Made by a program: the position numbers and the translations under genes. 16,048 nt of DNA from contig JAGTWP010000019.1 in NCBI GenBank assembly GCA_018260755.1, forward strand, positions 1 through 16,048. The letters are read 5' to 3'. Of the stretch, positions 7,024 to 16,048 are shown in pieces. Below the pieces are notes generated by a model. It was not told the DNA's origin. It was given only the letters and a program-made list of their open reading frames with translations, and did not search any database. How positions within the stretch are numbered: position 1 is the first letter of the stretch; each line of letters opens with the position of its first letter. The DNA is from Candidatus Altarchaeum sp. (lineage in GTDB: Archaea; Altiarchaeota; Altiarchaeia; Altiarchaeales; Altiarchaeaceae).

Positions 7024-7308
7024 TTAATACTTGTTAGAAATTTCGGAGTGATGTTTGCCGTAATGAAATTTCATTAAGAGTAATATTATGTTAAGCAAGA
7101 CCCCGATAAAATTTACTAAAATTATAACTATGTCATTTCTGAAAAACCCATAAATTATCCATAAAAACATGCCCGCGCATAAAAGTCCGAGCATAAGATA
7201 AGACAAATCATCTAATCGCTTTGTTTTCCGGCCCTTATAAATTTGAGGGATAAATCCGCTTAAAGTTATTATTCCTGCACTTATTCCTAACATTGATATA
7301 AAATCCAA
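7024..7308 (-). CDS. SemiSWEET / PQ-loop family small transporter
   Basis: A 94-residue membrane protein with three predicted transmembrane helices (about 6-22, 36-56 and 60-79), the size of prokaryotic SemiSWEETs. The first helix carries the PQ-loop signature GFIPQIYKGRKTKR (18-31), followed by LSYLMLGLL. The third helix contains Asn66 in LVNFIGVLLN, matching the conserved pore asparagine. Two such subunits form a sugar-conducting pore in characterised homologs. The substrate here is unknown. The short charged tail (FHYGKHHSEISNKY) faces the cytoplasm or outside depending on topology. It diverges from the HD hydrolase gene over a 52-bp AT-rich interval that must hold both promoters. Confidence 0.85.
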   Translation of the reverse strand: MDFISMLGISAGIITLSGFIPQIYKGRKTKRLDDLSYLMLGLLCAGMFLWIIYGFFRNDIVIILVNFIGVLLNIILLLMKFHYGKHHSEISNKY

Positions 7309-7360
7309 TTTTTGTTTTTATGATTTTTTAATTTTTTAACAATTATTAAATCAAATAAAA

Positions 7361-8575
7361 ATGCAACCTAAATATAAAAGAGTCCTGCAAGATGAAAGGC
7401 CTGACTTGTATAATACAATTATAAAATATGATGAAAACAGGGAAAATTTACTCTCAAAATTCGCAACGAAAAACAATGATGGAATAAGAAGAGAACAAAA
7501 ATTTATGGAAGACATACGAACAAAATTTTCAAGGGATGCGGACAGGATAATCCATTCAAAGGCATACAGCAGATATATTGACAAAACACAGGTATTCTTT
7601 CTGGTTGATAATGACCATATTACACACAGAGTATTGCATATCCAGCTCGTATCAAAGATTGCCCGCACAATCGGAAGGTCTTTACGACTGAATGAGGATT
7701 TAATTGAAGCAATTGCCATGGGTCATGACATCGGACATCCGCCTTTCGGGCATCTGGGGGAAAAAATTTTGTCGGACTTATGCAAAAAGAATAGGAGCGA
7801 AATATTTTTACATAATGTTGAAGGTGTGAAATTTTTGGATGATATTGAAAATTGTAATTTAACATTACAGGTTCTTGACGGAATTCTGTGCCATAACGGT
7901 GAAATATTTGAAAGGAGTTTAAAGCCGGACAGGAAGAAGGACTGGAAAATTTTTGACAACGAAATAAAGGAAATTTTAAAAGACAAAGGCGGAACGAAAG
8001 ATTATAGACCTATGACTCTTGAAGGGTGCGTAGTTAGAGTGGCTGATATTATTGCCTATCTCGGAAGGGATATTCAGGATGCGATTGAAATCGGATTAAT
8101 AAACAGAGGCGATTTAAATTCAATATCTGAAGAATGCAAGGGAAAAATCGGTACTGAAAACGCCGACATCGTTAATAATCTTATAATTGACATAATTGAG
8201 AACAGTTTTGACAAAGAAGACGAAATTTCTTATTCAAAGGAAATTTATGAGTGCCTGAAAAAATATGAAAAGTTTAACTATGATAAAATTTACAATAATC
8301 CGAAGCGACTGGGAGAGAAAAGCAAGATTGAGGAAATGTACAGGACATTATTTGAGAAATTTTTAAATGACTTAAAGCATAAAAATAAGGACTCTAAAAT
8401 TTATGAACACTTTGTTGAAATTAAGAAAATAAACAGAGAATATGTTGAGAACTCTTCTTATGCCGAGATTGTCAGGGATTACATTGCGGGAATGACTGAC
8501 AGATATTTTGAAGACGCATTTAAGGATGTTGTAATGCCTAAAAGAGTAAAGACATTTAAGGAAAAAGAAATTTAA
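7361..8575 (+). CDS. HD-domain deoxynucleoside triphosphate triphosphohydrolase-like protein
   Basis: A 404-residue protein of the dGTPase-like HD group. The order of motifs fits: SRDADRIIHSKAYSRYIDKTQVF (57-79), then HRVLH with candidate metal ligand His93, the HD pair His122-Asp123 in MGHDIGHPPFGHLGE, CHNGE near His178, and RVADIIAYLGRD with Asp229 as the fourth ligand. Such enzymes remove triphosphate from dNTPs and can control nucleotide pools or defend against phages. The specific substrate cannot be read here. The C-terminal half is charged and helical and contains the family ending SYAEIVRDYIAGMTDRY. It is convergent with pyrE, with 38 bases between the stops, and both stop regions sit near a perfect 14-bp palindrome at 8610-8623. 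Confidence 0.8.
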   Translation: MQPKYKRVLQDERPDLYNTIIKYDENRENLLSKFATKNNDGIRREQKFMEDIRTKFSRDADRIIHSKAYSRYIDKTQVFFLVDNDHITHRVLHIQLVSKIARTIGRSLRLNEDLIEAIAMGHDIGHPPFGHLGEKILSDLCKKNRSEIFLHNVEGVKFLDDIENCNLTLQVLDGILCHNGEIFERSLKPDRKKDWKIFDNEIKEILKDKGGTKDYRPMTLEGCVVRVADIIAYLGRDIQDAIEIGLINRGDLNSISEECKGKIGTENADIVNNLIIDIIENSFDKEDEISYSKEIYECLKKYEKFNYDKIYNNPKRLGEKSKIEEMYRTLFEKFLNDLKHKNKDSKIYEHFVEIKKINREYVENSSYAEIVRDYIAGMTDRYFEDAFKDVVMPKRVKTFKEKEI

Positions 8576-8609
8576 TGAGAAATCAAAATCATCAAATTAT
8601 TAAAATTGT

Positions 8610-8623
8610 AAATTTATAAATTT
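8610..8623. other. Perfect AT palindrome between convergent genes
   Basis: The 14-bp sequence aaatttataaattt is its own reverse complement. It overlaps the pyrE stop codon and lies 35 bases after the HD-hydrolase stop. It may contribute to bidirectional termination or be a by-product of AT-rich composition. Confidence 0.4.
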
Positions 8624-9177
8624 TCCTTAAAATCACCAACCGTAAGCAATGAGAGCAAAGTTATTCCTTCTTTTGCCAGATTTTCCTTTGCCCCTTCCAT
8701 CCTGTCAACAATTGTAATAATCACATCCGTTTTACAATTAAACCCCCTTACTGCATTCACTGCTTTTAGAACAGAGCCACCCGTTGTTGTAACATCTTCA
8801 ACGAGCACAGCTTTGTAGTTTTCCTTTAAATTTCCCTCAATTAATTTTTTTGTTCCCCTTTTCTTTTCCTCTTTTCTTACAAAAAATCCCTGAAGCGGTT
8901 TTAAATTTTGGCTTTTTGTAATTATGGCAGAGACGATGGGAATTCCTCCTGTTTCCATACCTCCGACATAACTAATATCCGGACATTGAGCCGTAATAAT
9001 TTCAAGCATACCATCTGCTATTAAATTTGAACCTTCGGGATCAAGTGCAACGGGTTTCATATTAAAATAAAAAGGACTTTGCTTTCCTGAGGCGAGTTTA
9101 AATTTTTCCTCTTTGTTGCTCATTAATGCCTTTTCCTTAATCAGTTCAATTAACCGTTTCTTTTTTTCTGCATCCAT
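8614..9177 (-). CDS. pyrE: Orotate phosphoribosyltransferase
   Basis: A 187-residue enzyme of the type I phosphoribosyltransferase fold. The PRPP-binding signature is VLVEDVTTTGGS at 124-135, with the acidic pair Glu127-Asp128. The flexible catalytic loop is visible as RKEEKKRGTKKLIEG (101-115), and the N-terminal hood contains KLASGKQSPFYFNMK (27-41), which fits orotate binding in OPRTases. It makes orotidine 5'-monophosphate from orotate and PRPP in pyrimidine synthesis. The gene starts 14 bases after the argJ stop on the same strand, so the two are very likely co-transcribed. A TATA-like tttataaa just before the ATG is too close for a leaderless promoter. Confidence 0.9.
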   Translation of the reverse strand: MDAEKKKRLIELIKEKALMSNKEEKFKLASGKQSPFYFNMKPVALDPEGSNLIADGMLEIITAQCPDISYVGGMETGGIPIVSAIITKSQNLKPLQGFFVRKEEKKRGTKKLIEGNLKENYKAVLVEDVTTTGGSVLKAVNAVRGFNCKTDVIITIVDRMEGAKENLAKEGITLLSLLTVGDFKENL

Positions 9178-9191
9178 TTTGGTTTTATAAA

Positions 9192-10382
9192 TTAATTATA
9201 TTCTGCATTTATCTTAACATAATCATAAGTCAAATCACATCCCCACGCCGTTGCATTGTTTTCTCCTTCATTTAAATTGAGCAAAATCCTTATGTTTTTT
9301 GCTTTCATTATGCCCCAGTCATCTAATTTATTGGCAATTCCTTTGTTTAAAACTTCAACAACCTTGTTAGTGTCAATGTCCTCAAATTTCAAATCAATAT
9401 TGTCAAAATTTATTTTTGCAACACTTCCTGATGCACTCATTATTCTTCCCCAGTTTAAATTTTCCCCGAAAAATGCGGATTTAACCAAATTTGAATTCAC
9501 TATTGTAAGTGCAATTTTTTTTGCCTTGTTTTGTGTCTTTGCACCTTCAACGACAACCTCTAAAAATTTAGTCGCTCCTTCTCCATCCGCCACAACCTTT
9601 TTTGCCAGTTCCTTTGTTGAAAATTTAAGCAAAAATTTAAAATCATCAACGCTGCAGGTTTTTGTTCCGTCGGAAAGTAAAATAATGCAGTCATTTGTGC
9701 TCATACACCCGTCGACAGAAATCATATTGAATGATTCGCCGACCGCTTCCTTTAAGCATTCATTCAAAATTTCTGCATTAGAAACATCATAATTTTCTCC
9801 TAAATTTGCGTTTGTTGTCAAAAAGCACAGCATCGTTGCCATATTCGGAGCAATCATTCCTGCACCTTTACAAATCCCGCCTATTTTTATTCCTTTGTAT
9901 TCGTAAGAAATTTCCTTAAATTTTGTGTCCGTTGTCATAAGCGCTTTATTTGCATTTCGGGAAGAAATTTCATTAATGTCCAAATCATGAACGATTTTTC
10001 TTATTTTTTCAATATCCATCCGTTTTCCGATAATTCCTGTTGATTCACATAAAATTTCATCGGGATTGCTCTTTAATTTTTCAGATGCAATTTTGCACAT
10101 TTCTTCGGCATCGGCAAGTCCTTCCCGGACACATGCATTTGCATTTCCGGAATTGGCAATTATTGCCTTAAATTTTTTCCTCTTATTCAATTGTGCTATA
10201 TCATATTTTACGGGATTTGCCTTTATTGAGTTTTTTGTAAATACAGCGGCACAATCGCACAAATTTTCATTCCATATTAAAGCTACTCCATATTTTTCAG
10301 TCTTAATTCCGTTTGCCTTAAATTTGTTTATGCTTATGCCGTCATTGCATGATTTTATTTCTTTTATGTTTGATATGCTCAT
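9192..10382 (-). CDS. argJ: Arginine biosynthesis protein ArgJ (ornithine acetyltransferase)
   Basis: A 396-residue protein covering the full ArgJ family length. The self-cleavage site is recognisable in KGAGMIAPNMATMLCFLTT (172-190): cleavage is expected between Ala182 and Thr183, making Thr183 the catalytic nucleophile of the beta chain. Other family motifs include ANSGNANAC (76-84), the ESTGIIGKRMD region (113-123), and SFNMISVDGCMSTND further on. It transfers acetyl from N-acetylornithine to glutamate, recycling the acetyl group in arginine synthesis. Some members also make N-acetylglutamate from acetyl-CoA; this cannot be decided here. A TATA-like box lies 20-28 bases upstream of the ATG, so the gene probably starts an argJ-pyrE transcript. 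Confidence 0.93.
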   Translation of the reverse strand: MSISNIKEIKSCNDGISINKFKANGIKTEKYGVALIWNENLCDCAAVFTKNSIKANPVKYDIAQLNKRKKFKAIIANSGNANACVREGLADAEEMCKIASEKLKSNPDEILCESTGIIGKRMDIEKIRKIVHDLDINEISSRNANKALMTTDTKFKEISYEYKGIKIGGICKGAGMIAPNMATMLCFLTTNANLGENYDVSNAEILNECLKEAVGESFNMISVDGCMSTNDCIILLSDGTKTCSVDDFKFLLKFSTKELAKKVVADGEGATKFLEVVVEGAKTQNKAKKIALTIVNSNLVKSAFFGENLNWGRIMSASGSVAKINFDNIDLKFEDIDTNKVVEVLNKGIANKLDDWGIMKAKNIRILLNLNEGENNATAWGCDLTYDYVKINAEYN

Positions 10383-10402
10383 TTTGTTAAAATTTTGTTA
10401 AA
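10381..10402. repeat. 11-bp perfect direct repeat at the argJ start
   Basis: Two head-to-tail copies of attttgttaaa (10381-10391 and 10392-10402) span the argJ start codon and the interval to its TATA box, followed by a partial attt. On the coding strand this reads as two tttaacaaaat blocks. It may be a binding site or a replication-slippage product. Confidence 0.6.
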
Positions 10403-10410
10403 ATTTATAT
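10401..10410 (-). promoter_or_regulatory. Putative TATA box for argJ-pyrE
   Basis: On the minus strand the sequence gatataaatttt is centred about 24-26 bases before the argJ ATG, the standard archaeal TATA position for a leaderless transcript. No Shine-Dalgarno motif precedes the ATG. Among the promoters here it is the most TATA-like. Confidence 0.5.
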
Positions 10411-10442
10411 CTCTGCTTCCAACAAATTTATAATAACTCTGT

Positions 10443-10595
10443 TTATTGTAATTGCTTAACTGCGTTAAATTTTTCTGTCCGCTTAAATATTTCTCTTATT
10501 GCTAGTAAATCCAATTTTGATTGTGTTTTTATTGTCCCATTGGCGCGGTGAATTTTAAATCTTTCTTTTTGGATATAATAAGATAAATTTAGATT
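10443..10595 (-). pseudogene. Start-less 50-codon reading frame, possible C-terminal gene remnant
   Basis: Most of the 230-bp gap between the helicase and argJ is covered by one open minus-strand frame bounded by TAA at both ends and lacking any ATG. It reads LSYYIQKERFKIHRANG, then TIKTQSKLDLLAIREIFKRT, ending EKFNAVKQLQ. The mix of residues looks coding-like, and it contains a GC-rich patch (attggcgcggtg, 10539-10550) that stands out from the surroundings. It resembles the C-terminal end of a larger protein; a transposase of the IS1634 type is one weak guess. The family is not recognised with confidence. Confidence 0.3.
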
Positions 10596-10612
10596 TTAAC
10601 ATAAATAAAATT

Positions 10613-12592
10613 TTAACTCTGTGAAATTTTCTCAAAAAATCTTTTTATATAAATTTCCGGTTTTTCGGTAACAATCTGTGCAAAGTCCTTTGGCAGACAT
10701 TTTGAAAAATTCTGCCATTTATATCTTTCATCAAGCAGCACAATTACTCCTCTGTCTTTCTCACTCCTTATTCCTCTTCCCGCTGCCTGCACAACCTTAT
10801 TCATTGCAGGATAAATATATCCGTACTTCCATCCTGCCTTGAATTTTTCATCATAATAATTTATTAACGCCTTTGTTTCCAAATCTGGAAAGTTCAAAGG
10901 CAGTCCAACAACAATAACCGCACTAAGTAAATTATTTGCATAGTCAATACCTTCCGAAAGCGAGCCGGCAAGCACCGCACACAGCACAGCACCACCTGAA
11001 TTTTTAAATTTAACTAATTTTTTGTAAAGTTCCATGCGGTCTTCCTTTGTCATATCCTGCTGTTCAACTAAGAGCGGTTTCGTAAAATTTTCATTATTTA
11101 ACAATTCCCTTATAAAAGATGAAATTTTATCCAAAATTTTGTAAGAAGGAAAGAAAATTGCGACATTGTCATCAACGCATTTTAAAATTTCATATATCTT
11201 CGCAGCATAAGTTTTGAACATTTCCTCGCTTCGCATTTCATACTTTGTAGTTAAGCCCTCAACAATTATGACCAATTTATTTTTCTTTGGAAACGGTGAT
11301 TTGTACTCTTTCAGCATCGCCATTTTATCTGCAATTCCCAATATGTCTTTATACATCTCCAACGGGATTAATGTTCCGCTCATCAAAACAGCCGAATGAC
11401 AAGTATTAAAAATTTCCGATGTTGAAACCGACGGGTCAAGACAATTATAATATAAAGAAAAATAGCCCCTGTATCTCCCTGTTGCATCCTTTCTCATTTC
11501 TTTCTTCAGTATTCTTACAAAACCCTTTTCATCCCTGTTCCAGCTTCCGAGAAATTTACCTATTGTATTTAAATATGAACGATAGCGATTCGGTGTTTTT
11601 AAAATTTCAGCGCCAGTGTAGTCTACATCATTTACAAAATCATCATATTTCCAGTTAGCAGGTCCTTCAATTTTACTGATGCCTTTTTCAACTGCTGCAA
11701 CAAATTGAGATTTTTCTATAAAAATTTCATTATTATTGTTCAATTCCTTTCCAAACTCAGTTAAAATTTTTTTTAAATTTAAAACAGCATCATGAAGATA
11801 AATTTTGCCGACATTTTCCGCTTCTTTTCCTGCTCTTTCAATTGAAAATTCGCTGATAGAATGGCTTAAAAGAGTTCTTATCCTTTCCGGAAGATTATGT
11901 GATTCGTCAATTATAATGATTGAATCACTTAACTCTTTCTCAATCCTTGTTAGGAAGGTATCCCTGACTGACTTTGAAAATATGTGAAAGTAATCACAAA
12001 TTATTATATTTGCATCCTTTGCACATTCAATTGTAATCTCATAAGGGCATACATCGTGTCTGCTGCACATTTCCCTTACCTCTTCGCTGTGCATTATGAA
12101 ATTTTTTACCTCGTTTTTAATTCTGTCTGCAATGAGTTCTTCATTTTTTTTAGGATGGGCATTTTTGTAAAACGGACATTCTTCATGCTCCTTTTTTGCC
12201 TTGCAGAATTCATTGAATTCACTACTTGAAATGTCATCTATGTCCGGATACAGACACATCCATTGCTTTCCTATTATATCAACAGCGGTAAAATTTATAT
12301 TGTATTTTTCTTTTATTTTTTTTAATGTCTCTATAACAATCTCGTGCTGTGTGTGTTTCGGAGTAAGAAAGAATATTGTCTTGTTGTTTTTTAATGCATA
12401 GTCAAGCATTCCGCCAAGAGCAGCAGCTGTCTTTCCGATTCCTGTCGGTGCGTGAGCGAGTAAAATTTTTCCTTCGTTAACGCTTTTATAAACATCATCC
12501 AAAAATTCCTTTTGACCGTCACGGATATTTGAATAAGGAAACAATATATCCGAATTTTGCGGCGTTGTATTTGTTACCTTCTCTTCAGGCAT
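10613..12592 (-). CDS. XPD/Rad3-like superfamily 2 DNA helicase with iron-sulfur domain
   Basis: A 659-residue helicase with the motif order of XPD/DinG proteins. The Q-like region RDGQKEFLDDV is at 24-34, Walker A APTGIGKT at 48-55, the Walker B box DESH at 229-232 and motif VI QAAGRGIRSEKDRG from 602. Between Walker A and DESH lies a cysteine-rich segment (Cys113, 130, 139, 176, 182) fitting the 4Fe-4S domain of this family; Cys113, 130, 139 and 182 (the last in CPYE) are the likeliest ligands. SGTLIPL marks motif III-IV. These enzymes unwind DNA 5' to 3' and act in repair or in processing of replication structures. In archaea the exact role of XPD is still unclear. The start lies 24 bases after the membrane-protein stop, suggesting one transcript. 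Confidence 0.9.
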   Translation of the reverse strand: MPEEKVTNTTPQNSDILFPYSNIRDGQKEFLDDVYKSVNEGKILLAHAPTGIGKTAAALGGMLDYALKNNKTIFFLTPKHTQHEIVIETLKKIKEKYNINFTAVDIIGKQWMCLYPDIDDISSSEFNEFCKAKKEHEECPFYKNAHPKKNEELIADRIKNEVKNFIMHSEEVREMCSRHDVCPYEITIECAKDANIIICDYFHIFSKSVRDTFLTRIEKELSDSIIIIDESHNLPERIRTLLSHSISEFSIERAGKEAENVGKIYLHDAVLNLKKILTEFGKELNNNNEIFIEKSQFVAAVEKGISKIEGPANWKYDDFVNDVDYTGAEILKTPNRYRSYLNTIGKFLGSWNRDEKGFVRILKKEMRKDATGRYRGYFSLYYNCLDPSVSTSEIFNTCHSAVLMSGTLIPLEMYKDILGIADKMAMLKEYKSPFPKKNKLVIIVEGLTTKYEMRSEEMFKTYAAKIYEILKCVDDNVAIFFPSYKILDKISSFIRELLNNENFTKPLLVEQQDMTKEDRMELYKKLVKFKNSGGAVLCAVLAGSLSEGIDYANNLLSAVIVVGLPLNFPDLETKALINYYDEKFKAGWKYGYIYPAMNKVVQAAGRGIRSEKDRGVIVLLDERYKWQNFSKCLPKDFAQIVTEKPEIYIKRFFEKISQS

Positions 12593-12616
12593 TTTTGTCG
12601 GGCTTTTTGTTATTTT

Positions 12617-13807
12617 TCACCATGTTTTGCTTAAACCTCTAAGACCTTGTGATAAATTTTGAGTGCTTTTAATTTCCTCCGGAAGCACTACTGTATCTTT
12701 TTCGTTTTCATCCTTTTTGTTTTTAGATTCTTTCTCTTTCATCAATGAATATACATAAGTAAGAGCATAGACGGACAAAATGTAAGGAGCAACAATAATG
12801 TCCAACACAATTGAAAAAATTTCTTCAATAACATATAAAGAAAATGAAGGCTCCATCGCATTTGCAAACGAAATTATAAGTGCAGGAATTGAAACGAGTA
12901 GTTGAATAACAAAGACAATTAAAATCAGAAAGGTAAATTTTTTTGTGTTGTCCTTTACAAAATTTAATGACTTTTTTACTGCGTCGGTTACATCTGTATT
13001 GTCATTCAACACAATGACAGATGGCAAAATATAAGTAATTGAAGAAATTACTATGAAAGTAATGAATATCAAAACAACGGTTAAGAACATAAAAAGAATA
13101 AGAAAAGGTATAAGAAAGATATATAACAAAAGAGGATTGATAAAGCCAATGGCAATAGTTAAAATCAAAAGGATAAAGGTAATAATTGTTCCCCACAGAT
13201 AAATTTTCCTAAATTTTTTCGAGAGAATGTAATATCCCACAGCAAGCAATATAATCACTTGAATAAAAAACATAATAAATACTACAAGCATAATTTCTCC
13301 TAATGTTACCATGCCTGAATAAGATGCTGAAACAGATGAAGGCAAAAGAGAAAAAGACCAAAAGAATAATATTATTCCGATAATTCCGGGAAGGAAAAAC
13401 AAGATATTTGCTGCCAAGACACCGAATATCGCTACGGGACCCTTTGTTATTGTTGTTTTTCCTATGTCTAAAATTTTTGTTTTTTGTCCGTTAAGATAGT
13501 CCTTTACAGCTCTCAATCCTGCAACATTGGCAAGAACTGTGAAGACAAAGAGAAAAATTGAATATATTATGATTAAATTCATAATGTCCATAAATTTCTT
13601 AAAAAAATAACTATCAAAACCATCGGAATTCGCATAAAATGTAGATGAATAAGAACTTTGATAAGTGGTTAGTTCAAACTCAAACATTGGTTTTGCAACG
13701 AACAAAAAACTCAAAATTGAAATTATTCCTAAAATTATAAAAGGTACAAATATTACTTTATTCTTTTTTAATACATCAAGCCCGTTTTTTAATGCGTCAG
13801 ATAACAT
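12617..13807 (-). CDS. Multi-pass membrane protein of unknown function
   Basis: A 396-residue protein with about eight hydrophobic segments (roughly 17-37, 76-98, 124-153, 171-195, 203-222, 226-262, 291-315 and 330-355). An amphipathic N-terminus (LSDALKNGLDVLKKNK) and a charged, lysine/glutamate-rich C-terminal tail (357-396) flank them. The pattern of an initial DAL-GL-L-KN helix, together with the late VTDAVKKSLNFVKDN segment before a membrane helix, is typical of archaeal membrane proteins distantly like the glycerophosphodiesterase membrane domain. I do not recognise a specific family. No catalytic motif is visible. A TATA-like aataaatat lies about 25-35 bases before the ATG, so it may have its own promoter as well as being read from gyrB. 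Confidence 0.75.
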   Translation of the reverse strand: MLSDALKNGLDVLKKNKVIFVPFIILGIISILSFLFVAKPMFEFELTTYQSSYSSTFYANSDGFDSYFFKKFMDIMNLIIIYSIFLFVFTVLANVAGLRAVKDYLNGQKTKILDIGKTTITKGPVAIFGVLAANILFFLPGIIGIILFFWSFSLLPSSVSASYSGMVTLGEIMLVVFIMFFIQVIILLAVGYYILSKKFRKIYLWGTIITFILLILTIAIGFINPLLLYIFLIPFLILFMFLTVVLIFITFIVISSITYILPSVIVLNDNTDVTDAVKKSLNFVKDNTKKFTFLILIVFVIQLLVSIPALIISFANAMEPSFSLYVIEEIFSIVLDIIVAPYILSVYALTYVYSLMKEKESKNKKDENEKDTVVLPEEIKSTQNLSQGLRGLSKTW

Positions 13808-13818
13808 TTTCTAAATTT

Positions 13819-14007
13819 TTAAATTTTTTCCTGCATATTTATTCTCTCAGATATATTCTTTTTAATTTCATTTTCACTTTGTAATTTAGTCATATATTTC
13901 GCTACAAAGATATTACTCCCCAAACATCCTAATCCGTAATGTACTTCTTCCTTGCCTTTATGCTCACAAATAATCAATCCTACTGGTGGTTTTTCCCACG
14001 AATACAT
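13819..14007 (-). pseudogene. C-terminal remnant of a YhcG/DUF1016-type PDDEXK nuclease
   Basis: A 62-codon frame whose first residues, KPPVGLIICEHKGKEEVHYG (6-25), followed by CLGSNIFVAKYMTKL, match the end of the YhcG (DUF1016) nuclease domain, where a conserved PP-GLI-C---K precedes a beta-strand ending in V--Y---LP. In intact proteins the catalytic D and ExK residues lie upstream of this point. Here they are absent, and an in-frame TGA occurs 3 codons before the ATG. The product would be inactive as a nuclease. It sits between gyrB (49 bases away) and the membrane protein, on the same strand. A real small protein reusing this tail is possible but less likely. Family match is from memory. 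Confidence 0.6.
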
Positions 14008-14056
14008 TTTATTTTCTCAGTAATAGTTAAGGTATTTATTAATTTTTAGAGGAAAT

Positions 14057-16048
<1,992 letters not shown>

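Noticed and set aside
9256-9792. 178-codon + strand open frame opposite argJ
   Set aside because: It is antisense to a clearly conserved ArgJ sequence, and its composition is the mirror of that gene.

Overview
The window looks like chromosome from an uncultured, very AT-rich archaeon. Supporting this are an archaeal prefoldin beta subunit, an archaeal-type nucleotidyltransferase (COG1665-like), an XPD-like iron-sulfur helicase, long SlyD-type FKBPs on lipoprotein anchors, and start codons with no Shine-Dalgarno motif. Several starts instead have a TATA-like box about 25-30 bases upstream, as expected for leaderless archaeal transcripts. A lineage such as Altiarchaeota is possible, but that is inference. 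The bacterial-type gyrase B is compatible with archaea that acquired gyrase.

Left part, all on the + strand (1-7014): a 50-bp tandem hairpin repeat precedes a membrane-anchored TPR protein, whose 3' end overlaps a nucleotidyltransferase. After a 180-bp gap come two tandem lipoproteins (2573-5105). Each fuses FKBP peptidyl-prolyl isomerase modules to a thioredoxin-fold domain, and they share a nearly identical DNA block encoding the signal peptide. Prefoldin beta follows, then a 240-bp gap that appears to hold a decayed gene, then a LeuC/AksD-type hydro-lyase large subunit.

Middle (7024-8575): a small SemiSWEET-like transporter on the minus strand diverges from a dGTPase-like HD phosphohydrolase on the + strand.

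Right part, all on the minus strand (16048 down to 8614): gyrB runs in from the right edge with its 5' end cut off. It is followed by a truncated YhcG-type nuclease remnant, a multi-pass membrane protein, an XPD-like helicase, a 230-bp gap with another possible gene remnant and the argJ promoter, then argJ and pyrE as a tight pair.

Functional themes are protein folding (two extracytoplasmic FKBP-thioredoxin lipoproteins, cytosolic prefoldin), amino acid and pyrimidine biosynthesis (leuC-like, argJ, pyrE) and DNA topology and repair (gyrB, helicase, HD hydrolase). The points most worth a second look are the paired FKBP-thioredoxin lipoproteins with their duplicated signal block and internal triplication, the hairpin tandem repeat, and several short gene remnants in the gaps.
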